Of a stretch of DNA of 64,000 nt, positions 1 through 10,724 are shown piece by piece (the stretch's first letter is position 1; every line of letters starts with the position of its first letter). Source of the DNA: Allacma fusca. Taxonomy: Eukaryota; Arthropoda; Collembola; Symphypleona; Sminthuridae. The translations under genes were made by a program, and so were the position numbers. Under the pieces are notes generated by a model that saw nothing but the letters and a program-made list of their open reading frames with translations, was not told the DNA's origin and searched no databases. The stretch is taken from NCBI GenBank assembly GCA_947179485.1, contig OX359245.1:47727067-47791066 (forward strand). Direction: 5' to 3'.

Positions 1-204
1 TATAGATAATTACAGATATATGCACGCATTTTTATTTATTCCTAAAATATAGGACCAACTAGTTACCTTGCCTAATAGAAACATGAATAATTATGTAATA
101 TTTTTATGCATTCTATCATAATCTCTGAAAATATTGCTACGAAAAAATAGAGCGTTTCAGATTTTCCAATAATTGACGCCGTACAAGAAATAAACTCCTC
201 AAAT
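1..204. other. AT-rich flank left of the DIRS element
   Basis: No gene is visible. A short stretch at 172-197 resembles sequence near 58.82 kb (both contain ccgtacaagaaat), so this flank appears to belong to a dispersed repeat that the DIRS element interrupts at about 200-216. Confidence 0.4.
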
Positions 205-2800
205 TCATTTCACATTTAACAGGTCAAGACACCAGGATAAATGTTTGAGGGACTGCACAAAGAAAGCAAAAAGAAAAAGAAAGTATGAAGAAGCACTGAA
301 GAGCCAAGAATTCTGCTTTGAGTTCTAAAGAGTTGATGTGAGGATAGGCCTCCAAGTCTGCCTTTGACCATGATCCCCCGGTGGTTTGGGATTTTAATCT
401 GGCTCCCCAACCTGTAAGTGAATGTGGCATCGGAATCGATAGATATCTCCGGTATAGGGGGAACTATTGGGGATGATTTTACTGTCCTTGTGTTGTCCTG
501 CCACCATATCAACTCTGTCCGACAGTCTGCGTTGAGCAGCAGTGTGGAATCCCAGTCCTGAGTATTTATCATAGTCAGAATTAGGCATCGCCGAAGGTCT
601 CTAATGTGTAATGGAGCTATACGAACACAAAAATTCAATGACGTTATTAACCCGAGAAACCGAGCGATTTCACGGAGTTTGACAACCTCAGCATTTAATA
701 AATGTTGTGCAAGCTGAGTAACTTTCTCGCGTTTGTCTAAAGGAGTTCCCAGTGTCATATTTTTAGAGTTAATTAAAACCCCTAAAAACTCTATCTCCTG
801 AACAGGCGTAAACATCGATTTTTTTGTATTAATTGTATAGCCACACCAGGTCAGAGTGTTTGCACAGAGAGTCAGTTCTTCACTTAGGTCCTCCTGGAGA
901 GAAGACATTAGTAGCATGTCATCCAAATACCTGATGAGGCGAAGACCTTGTGCGCGAAGGAAGGCAACAACAGGCTTGAGAAGTTTGGTGAACACGAATG
1001 GAGCAGTAGCTAAGCCGACGGGCAAAGAACAGTATTGGTACAGCTTCCCTTGCCAACGGAACTGGAGAAATTTCCTATCTTCTGAGTGGATTGTTACTGA
1101 GTAATAGGCATCCTCAAGATCAATCTTTGCTAACCACATATTTGCATTTAGAAGTTCACGGATTAAACAAAGGTTTTCTAATTTGAAATGTTCAATGTGC
1201 AAAAATCGATTCAGTTTCTTCAGGTAAATTATAGGCCGCATTCCCCCGGATTTTTTGGTAACAACAAAAATAGGCGAAACAAAGTACGGCGACTGAGATT
1301 CTTCCACTGCTCCTTTCAACACCATTTTATTTATTTCCGCTGTAACTAAATCATGGGAACCAATTGGGATAGGAATTTCGTAAGAAACCGGTTGAGTTGG
1401 AGGCTTACTTATAAAGGGTAAACGATAGGCTTTAACTGTATTTAGGACCCAAGTGTCATTTGTCGAGGACTCCCAAAATTCTAGGTTATGGCATAAACGT
1501 CGGTTTCTGGGGGATGAAACAAAATTATTTGTTACAGTACCTGAAGACTTAGCATAAGCTCCACGAAAAGACTTCCCTTTCGGATCAAATCTCCCTCGAT
1601 TATTGGAATTGTGACGAGGTTGTTGATGGCTGGAATAGTTCTGGCGAGAATTGAATGACCCTCTCGTGTTACCAGAGAACTTGCCCCTCTTGGCTATAAA
1701 AACGTAAGAATTGTTCAAATACATTGAAACTGAAACATTTGAGTATCGAAATTTTTCAATGTAAAAGTAAAACCCACAGGGTGTAATTGAATTTGCAAAC
1801 TGATTAAACTCCTTGTTCAAATCTATCGCTTCTTTGATCTTCAAGCGTAGTTCGTGACCGAAAAGTTCGGAGCTATTGACATCGGATGTGTCGCGAGAAG
1901 CATAGCCGGGGAGATCTTTATGGATTGCGTTTAAATACAATTTCCGTCGCTCAAATATTGCCTGGCTATTAGCATTTCCCAGAAGCGCAATGGCCGCATT
2001 GGTGGCATGGAGGACTTCCGGGGCGTCAAGAGTTGATCCCTGACTTGAGGCTTCAACACAGGCAGTGTGAAGGTGAAGTAATGGGCTTGTACTAAAAAGC
2101 AATGTTTTTTGAATGGACTCAACTGCAGGCAAGCCTTGAATATATCTGGTTTTAATTCGGCGCTGTCGTAAAATTTGCGCGAAAGAATCATCCAGTTTAG
2201 GCATCACGATGGATTGTAACCTTGTGAACGGGAATGATTGAAAGACTGAACGCCGGTCCTGTTTAATCATAGACTTTTTAGTAACGTTCGTTACATCCGA
2301 GATGGTTTTATCGGAAGGTTCCCAATTTTTGGGGGACGATAATGGAATGTCAGTTTCCTCGTCCGTGTCAGAATAATTTAGTTCTCCGGACTCATTGTCG
2401 GAAGGAGCGGTGTGTAAATCACTATTGGAAAACGACCGTTTTCTGTTAGACTCTGAGTTGGTTCTAATGGTTACAACTTCAGGATTATCTTGGGTTTTTC
2501 CCACTTGACCAAGTTGGTTGGATATCTTTTGGGAAGTTAATTTTTCCATCTCTGGAAAAAGTGCCTCTTTGATCTTATCTGCTAAGGAATTAACAGAGAA
2601 GGCACCCACAATAGCTTTCCCTTGGTCGAGACCAGAGGAATTTTCGCTTGGAGATTGAATTTTTGTAGACATTTTCACGTGTGAACAGCACTGGAGCTGA
2701 GAGAATACTGACGGTACTAGCGTATAATGAATTGCATTGAGATTGTTTGTTGCTTCGCAATCTTTGAATCAGCTGTAAGTGCACTAGATCTGAGCAGATT
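205..2800 (-). mobile_element. Truncated DIRS-type retrotransposon
   Basis: The element is oriented on the minus strand. One long reading frame holds a Gag-like part, a reverse transcriptase and the start of RNase H, an order typical of DIRS-group retrotransposons. The tyrosine recombinase that normally accompanies DIRS elements is absent: homology stops near 216, where host-like repeat sequence begins. I could not recognise inverted or split terminal repeats on either side. It is therefore best read as a truncated, non-autonomous copy. Outer limits are approximate. Confidence 0.7.
216..2678 (-). CDS. DIRS-like Gag-RT-RNase H polyprotein (820 codons, frameshifted at RNase H)
   Basis: Retrotransposon polyprotein. 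The N-terminal ~250 residues are polar with a Gag-like helix region (AAIALLGNANSQ then ERRKLYLNAIHKDL), followed by an Arg/Gly/Asn-rich stretch at about residues 335-375 (nucleic-acid-binding type). The reverse transcriptase includes KIDLEDAYYSV near residue 520, the LPVGLATAPFVF motif and YLDD at residues 584-587, the DIRS form of the catalytic box. IEFLGVLINS and a connection region follow. RNase H begins with IDSDATFT near residue 747. Its expected continuation TGWGA...INSLELKAEFLAL is present in another minus-strand frame (224-430), so a single-base shift near 418 separates the two. After the shift the annotated frame ends in unrelated residues. No tyrosine recombinase follows. Start chosen at the first ATG of the long frame; MxM gives two nearby candidates. 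Not expected to encode a working enzyme. Confidence 0.8.
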   Translation of the reverse strand: MKMSTKIQSPSENSSGLDQGKAIVGAFSVNSLADKIKEALFPEMEKLTSQKISNQLGQVGKTQDNPEVVTIRTNSESNRKRSFSNSDLHTAPSDNESGELNYSDTDEETDIPLSSPKNWEPSDKTISDVTNVTKKSMIKQDRRSVFQSFPFTRLQSIVMPKLDDSFAQILRQRRIKTRYIQGLPAVESIQKTLLFSTSPLLHLHTACVEASSQGSTLDAPEVLHATNAAIALLGNANSQAIFERRKLYLNAIHKDLPGYASRDTSDVNSSELFGHELRLKIKEAIDLNKEFNQFANSITPCGFYFYIEKFRYSNVSVSMYLNNSYVFIAKRGKFSGNTRGSFNSRQNYSSHQQPRHNSNNRGRFDPKGKSFRGAYAKSSGTVTNNFVSSPRNRRLCHNLEFWESSTNDTWVLNTVKAYRLPFISKPPTQPVSYEIPIPIGSHDLVTAEINKMVLKGAVEESQSPYFVSPIFVVTKKSGGMRPIIYLKKLNRFLHIEHFKLENLCLIRELLNANMWLAKIDLEDAYYSVTIHSEDRKFLQFRWQGKLYQYCSLPVGLATAPFVFTKLLKPVVAFLRAQGLRLIRYLDDMLLMSSLQEDLSEELTLCANTLTWCGYTINTKKSMFTPVQEIEFLGVLINSKNMTLGTPLDKREKVTQLAQHLLNAEVVKLREIARFLGLITSLNFCVRIAPLHIRDLRRCLILTMINTQDWDSTLLLNADCRTELIWWQDNTRTVKSSPIVPPIPEISIDSDATFTYRLGSQIKIPNHRGIMVKGRLGGLSSHQLFRTQSRILGSSVLLHTFFFFLLSLCSPSNIYPGVLTC

Positions 2801-3265
2801 GCTATGGTAATTATATAAGTGGTCCTGTCGGAGAATTACGAAATTATACGGTGGTTCGACTCATTTTACTAACCTTGATTTCAACAAAAACAACAGCTTC
2901 TTTAATTCTTTCTTTATGAGCTTATGACTTGAATTCAGATTTCATAGGCTGTTCTTTCGTTTGAATCGGATTTTATGTTAAACTTTGAATCTGCAAAACC
3001 AAATAAGAAATCGACTTAAAACATTAAATTGCGAAAATGAATTTCATAATTCATTTTCTTGCACTGTTCCATCAGCATGCAATCATAGGTGACCATCATG
3101 CTCCTTTCGGTGGCTTGAGACTTCTGAATTGAAAAAAAAACAACAAACATTTTCTGAATTGCCAATCTTTCATTGATTAACTAACTGTTGGATAAATTTG
3201 ATGGGGAGCACAGTGTATTCTAACAGTCCAAGTGAAATAACTAAAAACTAAATGCCGCAGTAATT
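2801..3265. other. AT-rich interval, no gene seen
   Basis: No coding potential. 2930-3060 has weak resemblance to the duplicated repeat at 27.9-28.35 kb (aaatactaaaa...gaatttgataattca type sequence), consistent with a decayed copy. Confidence 0.35.
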
Positions 3266-3734
3266 TTCATAACTGTTCACGCCGGTGAACCAAAAAGGGG
3301 CGCCTGCCTAGATTCTAGGCCCTATAATAGGCTAAGGCTCTAGTATGCTGCAAGTTGGAATATAAATCTAGGAGATGTTCTAGGCTGGGCAATTACCACT
3401 ACAATATAGACTTGGGGAAAATCTAGGATATTCAGACATTTCCGTAAAAGGGACTGGGCTATTCAGGCAGGCTACAAGTTCGTTCAAGTAAAGGCTAGGC
3501 AATAGTGGTGAGCGGAACATTCTCAAAGCACGAAAGGACAGGATGATTTATTAGGACAGGATTACAAACGTTAAGAAAACGTTTGCAGAGACAGACTGAC
3601 AATGAGGCGGGTATTACTTGAAACCAGTAATTACCATAGTTTATGCATATGTATACCACAGTACATGCATAATCGTCCCATATTTTAGTACTCCCACTGG
3701 ATCTGGTTACTACGTGGCAAGTCTATGCAGTCTT

Positions 3735-3880
3735 TGGTTTTATCAGTCACAGTCCTTTAACAGTCCCAAGTAGCATTCTATCAGTCAGTCCACTCAGTCT
3801 TATAGTATCCGTGTATCAGTCCCTATCAGTCTCAACCCTAGTAAAAGTCCTTAGCAAAAGTCTCAGTCAGTCCTAAATTT
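3735..3880. repeat. CAGTC-rich simple repeat, left block
   Basis: Irregular repetition of cagtc / cagtcc / cagtctc spaced about 4-20 bases apart. The same motif in the same orientation occurs at 7141-7275, on the other side of the inserted foldback element. Confidence 0.6.
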
Positions 3881-5037
3881 ATTTCAGATGTATTTAAGGC
3901 CACAAGAGCACCATTAGATTGAGAATTAGCTTTTTAATAACCTCAATTTCGACTAGTGCATTAATTTATCACGTTAGTAAACATTTCACATCCTAGTCTT
4001 CATTTTTGAAAAAAATCTACTTTACCTCATGCATTTTCATTTGTCTCCCGATTGAGATTTTTAGATTTCAGATCATCAACTTTGCATTATATTTTTGATG
4101 TTGTCTCTCCCTAAAATACCATTGCGATGATCGTCTAATAGCTGTGCAAACAATCAGTGAATTTTCTACAACCAAGCAGCAAAATTAATTTTCAAAAACA
4201 GCTTTGGGGCAATCAGAAGCGTAATTTTGAATCCTCTATCGCGAATATGCAACATGGTGTTGATTCCTGTATTCTCAAATCTTTAAATAAAATTTAATAC
4301 ACATACAAAGCTCTAAAATACACCTATTTTAATTGGAAGCTTTAAGAATTTAGCAACCTATGAGGATGCTCCTTAAAATATCATATGACCCATTGGGGTC
4401 ACAGGAGCCTAAAATGTACCGTATGATTTAAATACAAATATTGCTCACCTTTACTCCTGATACTCAATTTTTTTCCATTAACTAATTATGATAACATCAC
4501 AATTATTACGGTACAATAATTATATTTGTACCTTTTTTGCGACTCATATTACCCCAAACATTAACCTAGTTCAATGAAGTAAATTTTAGAAAATCTTGAA
4601 AGGATGGATCTAAGAAAACCAAATATAATATGAGCCACTGCAGGAAATATAGTCAGACAAATGTCAGTAACTGGCCTAATAGCAATTATTTGTAACGGGT
4701 ACATGGTTCCGGGGAGAGAGGTTTATTCCAGTTTCTGCATGAAGAGTTGTCGTTCATAACATGTAATATGAACAAAACAAGACAACTTTGGTCCTTAACT
4801 ATTGCGTTATCGAATATACAGTGAAGGTTGAATTCTTGCCATGGTTCGCTAAAGCGCTAGACTACAATTATTCCACGTTACAAGTTTTTTGATTTATTGT
4901 TGGTGGCGTTTTGTATGCCCAATGAAACAAAAGGCAAAATGTGCGTAAGTACATGCACTTGGATTGTTACTCCTTCCCGACCAATCAAGCATTCTTTGTA
5001 CATATGCGTACATGTCTTAACTACCAGCGGTCAACTC

Positions 5038-5479
5038 ACAAGGAAAGATTTTGGGATGGTACAAGCCGATTCAAAAAAAGCATAGCACATGTTTTAGTAC
5101 TCACCTAGTATGTTTCAAAACTCATGTAACTCGAGTGCATTTTGTCCCGTTCTCTCAGGACACGTCACCAAAGTTTCAAAATTTAAAACGATACCACAGG
5201 TGGGGACCTTCTGTCTTTTCAAAAAAAGTTAATGTTAAATCCCATAAGGATTTTGAGTTTTTGAAAGTCGATGAAATTTTGATTTTCGCTATTTCAATGA
5301 AAATCAAGTTTTTACGTACATATTTTTATATCCTTCAACAAAATTCCCCAAAAAGTAATCCCTCCATCATGGCGCATCTGTATGCATGTTGTCGATACGA
5401 TACATTCACTCCATATTTCATCACTTATACATACGCTTAAACTGGACTATTGGGAATTGCCCAACGATGTACTTACATA
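5038..5479 (+). repeat. Foldback left inverted arm
   Basis: Pairs with 6701-7142 in inverted orientation with only scattered substitutions and single-base indels. The high identity suggests recent insertion or ongoing arm homogenisation. Confidence 0.85.
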
Positions 5480-6700
5480 TGTAGAACATTAATAATCAGC
5501 CTCCCTCCACGCAAATACCGTCACAAACGTAATCCCTCAAGCATATCACTATTGATTTCCTCCTCAATGAATCCCTCCAGCATAGTTTGCTTATCTCTGA
5601 AGTGCATATGTACAGCCTGTATATCTGTAGATAGCCCCCCCCCACGCAAATATCGTCAAACTTTCTGGACAGGTAATCCCTCCAAATTTATATTTGTGTT
5701 TCCCTTTCCAATGAATCCTTGGTGGGATTAAATTTGGAGAAAATTTGATGATGTTTTTATGGGTGGGCAAATTATGGAGGTTGTGAATATACACACTAGA
5801 GAAATTAAAAATGCCTTCACATTTTCGGCTTTATCCCTGTCCAAATTGCCGTTGCATTTTTGGCCTTTTCATTTGATGGTATTTTGGGCATCTATGGCAC
5901 GTTGGGTAGTTGGGTATGTATTTTCAGCCTAATGCAGGTATTTTTGCAATGTTCGCGAGAATTGTTTCAAAATGTAGCTTCAGCTATGGGTCTACTAACT
6001 TTGTATACTAAATCAAAAAGCAGTATGTTACAAGTTGAAATAGACAACTTTATGGAAAATATAATAATTATTTTGTATTTATTTTATTGTAAGAATTCGT
6101 TTGCACCTAATCATTTAGCGTGAAAACGCATTTTTGCAAAAATGTAACAAACAAAGATTAAATAACTGTTATCTATATGAAATAGTTTCTGCATTGTCAC
6201 ATTTTTGACTCCTAGGTTTGCTTACTTGGGCTGCTAAAATTCAATTTTCAAAATCGCCCCAAAAATTGCTACTTAAGCTCCAAGTTTGAATTGTTTATAA
6301 AATTCATGTATTCTTGTTAAAAAATTTAAATACAGTCGTCATTAAAATTCGGAACTTACACAGGCACTGCGCTAATTAAAATTTCAAAACAAAAACTCTT
6401 TTTATATCCTTAAAAAGCTTTAAATTTTTTAAACCACTAACCATGTAATTAATTATGCCTATCGATTTTTCATAAACTTAACAATAAAATTTTCTGAAAC
6501 TGTATGGGTTCGATTATATCAAAATGCTCCGGAAAAAACGCTGATCGACCAACAACAGTGTATATGTTTCTACTAACGTCACCAATACGCTAAAAACGGC
6601 CAAAATACCGGGCACTATCAGACTAGCGCATTTTCAGTGCATTTTCAGGTAGGTAAGTATTCATAAAACCCATGACATTTTCATTTGAGCAACCCAGGTT

Positions 6701-7142
6701 GTATGTATGTACATCATAGGGCAACTCTCAATAGTCCAGTTTATGCGTATGTATAAGTGATGAAATATGGAGTGAATATATCGTATCGACAACATACATA
6801 CAGATGCGCCATGATGGAGGGATTACTTTTTGGGGAATTTTGTTGAAGGATATATAAATGTGTACGTAAAAACTTGATTTTCATTGAAATAGCGAAAATC
6901 AAAATTTCATCGACTTTCAAAAACTCAAAATCCTTATGGGATTTAACATTAACTTTTTTGAAAAGACAGAAGGTCCCCACCTGTGGTATCGTTTTAAATT
7001 TTGAAACTTTGGTGACGTGTCCTGAGAGAACGGGGCAAAATGCACTCGAGTTACATGAGTTTTGAAACATACTAGGTGAGTACTAAAACATGTGCTATGC
7101 TTTTTTTGAATCGGCTTGTACCATCCCAAAATCTTACCTTGT
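6701..7142 (-). repeat. Foldback right inverted arm
   Basis: Reverse complement of 5038-5479. It abuts the right CAGTC-rich block directly, so the boundary at ccttgt|cagtc is sharp. Confidence 0.85.
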
Positions 7143-7275
7143 CAGTCTCAGTCAGTCTCGGCTGGAGTTCCTATCAGTCCCAGTCAGTCTCAGTCTTTAA
7201 AATAGAGTTTTCTATCAGTCCCAGTTAGTCGCAGTCTTCAGTCAGTCCTATGGTTTACCCACTCAGTCTTTCGTA
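7143..7275. repeat. CAGTC-rich simple repeat, right block
   Basis: Repeated cagtctcagtcagtc / cagtcccagtcagtc units. Same strand as the left block at 3735-3880. Confidence 0.6.
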
Positions 7276-7654
7276 TGAGTCCAAGACTGCATAGCCTTGC
7301 TACGTGGTTTACTACAGCATTAATCAAACCCCTACATTGATATTCCAATTGCATGTTGCATATGTGATCATTGTATACGGCTTGCAATAATTCACAATTA
7401 TATCGCCTATATAGGCTGGCAAAGCGCTGTCAGAAGCTGTACAGCAAATATAGGCAGGCGAGCAATGCACACTAGGACAGATATAGGCTAATAGGCAGGC
7501 AGTTAGAGTATATGACCCGTGGTATTAAGGCTCTTCTTTTCTTTGAAACATCCTATTAGCCTATATAGGATGGCGATATTTTTTGAAAGAAAATAGGCAG
7601 GCTGTAGGATTAGGCACTTCATTTGCTCATCTTTGCTGTGAACAGTGTTCATAT

Positions 7655-8188
7655 TTCATTTAATTAATTTCATGCCACGAAGTAGTGGGTCAGTCCCAAT
7701 ACTATCAGCTAAATCTTTTTATGTAAAATCAACCTTTATTTTTAGTAGCTAAACACTTGAGTCACCCTGAGCCTTGTCTCAAGTGCACATTCAACTATAG
7801 ATGGTGTGAGACAGTTTTGTATATTAATATTAGTATGGTGGAAATAAAATTCTTCCCGTTATTTTATGCTTATCACATTATATAAATTTATATATTTTTT
7901 ATTTCTTTTCGCTTTAAACAAAACGTTTGCGCCAACCTCATATACATCTTTGCAAAATTAGTTTAAAAGGCACTGATGAATATTTAACTTGGCGTGGAAA
8001 TTTCAAATTTTTAACGCTAAGACTTCGTGATTTTAATTAATTAAGACTTGTAATTTTAAGGTCGGCAGAAAGGAGTCAATTCAATTAACGGAAATGTAAA
8101 ACTAAACAAAATGTATTAACTAAATAAAATCCAACAAAGTAATGACGACGAGACTGGAAATAATTAATAATAATCAATTGGGGTCGAT
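7655..8188. other. AT-rich interval, no gene seen
   Basis: No coding signal. Contains one TGGCGT box near 7990 (acttggcgtggaaatt) resembling the boxes of the 28-64 kb repeat field. Confidence 0.35.
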
Positions 8189-8602
8189 TTAAAAATAATT
8201 GTAGTAATAATTAAAAATAATTGTAGTAATAATTAAAAATAATTGTGGTAGTAATTAAAAATAATTGTCGTAATAATTAAAATTATTTGTAGTAATAATT
8301 AAAAATAATTGTAGTAATAATTAAAATTAATTGTAGTAATAATTAAAAATAGTTGTAGTAATAATTAAAATTAATTGTAGCAATAATTAAAAATAGTTGT
8401 AGTAATAATTAAAAATAATAGTAGTAATAATTAAAAATAATTGTAGTAATAATTAAAAATAGTTGTAGTAATAATTAAAAATAATTGTAGTGATAATTAA
8501 AAATAGATGTACTAATAATTAAAAATAATTGTAGTGATAAGTAAAAATAGTTGTAGTAATAATTAAAAATAATTGTAGTGATAATTAAAAATAATTAAAA
8601 TA
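8189..8602. repeat. 22-bp AT-rich minisatellite (~19 units)
   Basis: Tandem units of the form aataattaaaaataattgtagt. Variation is mostly single substitutions (gtagtaat, gtggtagt, gtagtgat, atagttg). Unit length is close to 22 bases throughout. No coding role. Confidence 0.9.
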
Positions 8603-8744
8603 GTATAAATTCAATCGAACGTGACTCAAGTGTGTTAAATGTACCTTTTACTGCTAAAAATATTTCAAATTTGTACATCGTACTGTATGTAATTTTCTGC
8701 AATTTTCATTAGAACGTTTTCCAGTAACCTGATTTTAGTTAAAG

Positions 8745-9045
8745 TTTCCTGAAATTCGTGGAAGCTCAAAAACATTTTTACTTTTCATTTAAAAATTGTG
8801 AGTTTATTTGACAGTCACATTCCGATCCTGAATGTTCACCTCATGCGGTTTGCTTGGAAGTGTCTTCATATTTCGTGATACCTTACTGCAGTATTAACAT
8901 GTTTTATATTATTTAAACCTTATACACATAGATACATATTTTTTTACAATCAATTTATTTACTGCAGTACATGGGATAGAGAGAGGGATTAATAATAACT
9001 TCTATTCAAGCAAAATTTGCCAGAAATATTTTTATTCACAAAGTA
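8745..9045. repeat. Dispersed repeat, copy 1
   Basis: Alignable by eye with 19150-19490: both contain acctcatg(c/t)ggtttgcttggaag, then actgcagtat, then agtacatggg, then aacttctattcaagc. Same orientation. Family unknown. Confidence 0.65.
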
Positions 9046-9460
9046 TTAGGGATGTGAGTATCGTTCATTTTTGAGTGATACCGATATTACCCGTATTTGA
9101 CTTTAATATACACGATAACGATATACACGGAAACGATATAACCGTACTGTATGCAATTCGGAAACACCGCTATTTTAAATGTTGACTTGCTCCTAAGTTG
9201 AAAGAACAAAGGTATGACGGTTAATTTTGGTTTGGGGACAAAATTTCGTCATTTGCAGATAATTATTTTCATCAATAAACAATAGAGGTCTGCTTTTTGA
9301 CTTTTCTGTAATAAAAAACCAAAAATGATGTTATTAGCCATACGATATATCGCTTAAAAATTACAAGAAATATCGTAAGATATTTTTGCTCTAAAATGTA
9401 CGATATGGACCATAATATGTTTTTGCATTTTGCTAAATTATACAAACATAGCATGCATCA
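9045..9460. repeat. CGATAT-motif region, possible decayed hAT-like MITE
   Basis: Begins agggatgtgagtatcg and has cgataacgatata-type short repeats near both edges (9075-9150 and 9340-9410). This resembles the subterminal-array style of the hAT MITEs elsewhere in the window, but no matching right terminus or target duplication was found. Confidence 0.35.
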
Positions 9461-9579
9461 AACTAACATCAAATTTATTAAGTTTCTGTGATCAACAATC
9501 AATACTTGAGTGTGACAATTTATCCAAGTCAAATAATTAATCGTCTGTACGTGTAAACATGTTCATTAAATTCACACTT

Positions 9580-10095
9580 TTACTATGAGAGGCAGATCAT
9601 TAATAATTGCTGTCGTTTAAAATTCATCTATATTCAAGCCTTCATTTTATAAGGAAAACATAATTATTTTTCCACAACATTTTTGTTTGTGGGTGAAAAC
9701 AATGGTTTGTCCATCGCTTCTCTAGGATTTCCCAAGACTGTCGACGGATCCAGAGTTACTAGTACATAATAATAAAAGTAAATGATAAGATGTATATTAA
9801 ATTACTCGAATGACAAATAATTTCAAATAAACAAAGTCGTCAGAAATGTGCTGAAGCACAATCAATTTCAATTCAATTGTTTTCATAATTTATAATTTTA
9901 AAATATTAATTGTACTATTTCAATTTTGAGGAAATTTGTTTTTTAATTCCCTGACAGCTACATACATCAAGATATTCAGAACTGGTGGAATGAAGCAAGT
10001 ATTGAAAAATACAGAACAACGTTCTCTAGGAAACGGTAGAATTAAAAATTGCATTACCATCGTACTCCTTAAACAGGTAACGAGAATGGTATAAA
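9580..10095 (+). repeat. Dispersed repeat, copy 1 (interrupted)
   Basis: 9580-9720 and 9945-10095 match 28565-28705 and 28770-28930: tactatgagagg, then ttgtgggtgaaaa, then tcaagatattcaga, then aattaaaaattgcattacc. This copy contains extra sequence (about 9720-9940) that the other lacks, so one of the two carries an insertion or deletion. Confidence 0.65.
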
Positions 10096-10724
10096 AGTTA
10101 ATAATCCACTCATCAAATCAAATTTACAAATACAAACATACACACTAAGGAAAATAACCCAAGTGGTCACTTTCTAGAAGCAATTAAAACGCTTTCCAAC
10201 AATGCATTTCGTGGCGCTAAAGCACAAAATGTCCTTAATATTAAGAATTAGGATCCGACACGGTACAGCAAAAATTTCAACTTAAACGTGAAACTCGGAG
10301 GCATTAACCATTTAACCACGTGGAGTTATTTCAATAAACGTGACTACGTCTTGGGTTGCACAAGTGGATAGTGAGCATACACATAACCAGGGAGTGCCAG
10401 CCCCAAGCACCAAAAGGGGTTGCTTTAAAGTAAATGCAAAAGTAATATGGAATTATGTCTCTGTACTGACGGCAAGTGTTTTCGGTTAATGTTTTAACGT
10501 CAAGATTACGGCAGTTATTTGTCGGAAGTAAATGGTAAATTACGAACGTTTAGTAAAAGTGTAATTTCAGGAAATGTTTTCAAATTGGGAAAAGTCTGTA
10601 CGTCAAATTCACGTCAACAGTACATGTTAATAAAACAATGTTGATCTCGGCTAAATAAAGAAACCATTTTTCATCATCTTTAATATGCGCCGTCAAATAG
10701 CAAATGTGGTTGCCATGAAGTTAA

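Larger units (their letters stand above)
5038..7142. mobile_element. Foldback element with ~440-bp inverted arms
   Basis: The left arm 5038-5479 is nearly identical to the reverse complement of 6701-7142. Both begin acaagg(a/t)aagattttggg and run through a shared region including tcatcacttatacatacg to gatgtac(t/a)tacata at the inner edge. About 1.2 kb of non-palindromic AT-rich sequence separates the arms and no transposase is visible. The inner left part (5500-5670) has a degenerate direct repeat with a period of about 135 bases around acgcaaata(c/t)cgtca. Open frames inside the arms are mirror images of the same sequence and are not treated as genes. It is a non-autonomous element; superfamily unknown. 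Confidence 0.8.
3270..7650. mobile_element. Composite palindromic element or nested foldback region
   Basis: Both ends carry actgttcac-type sequence in inverted orientation (near 3286 and 7647). Just inside lie short-motif arrays built from aggctagg/aggcaggc (3305-3500 and 7410-7610). Farther in, an inverted pair contains ctatgcagtctt (3715-3735 with 7286-7306). CAGTC-rich blocks lie at 3735-3880 and 7141-7275, but these are in direct, not inverted, orientation. The centre holds a separate foldback element (5038-7142). I read it as an old TIR element with subterminal motif arrays invaded by a younger foldback element. The outer ends are inferred and no target duplication was established. Confidence 0.4.

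Noticed and set aside
5051-5440. 129-codon plus-strand frame, and similar frames at 6741-7129 on the minus strand
   Set aside because: They are the same sequence in the two inverted arms of a foldback element. Similarity comes from the arms, not from gene conservation, and no domain is visible.
3735-7275. CAGTC arrays as telomeric or centromeric satellite
   Set aside because: Motif spacing is irregular, blocks are only about 140 bases, and they sit at the edges of mobile elements.
8189-8602. Possible CRISPR-like regular array
   Set aside because: Units are directly adjacent with no unique spacers, and the context is animal genomic DNA.
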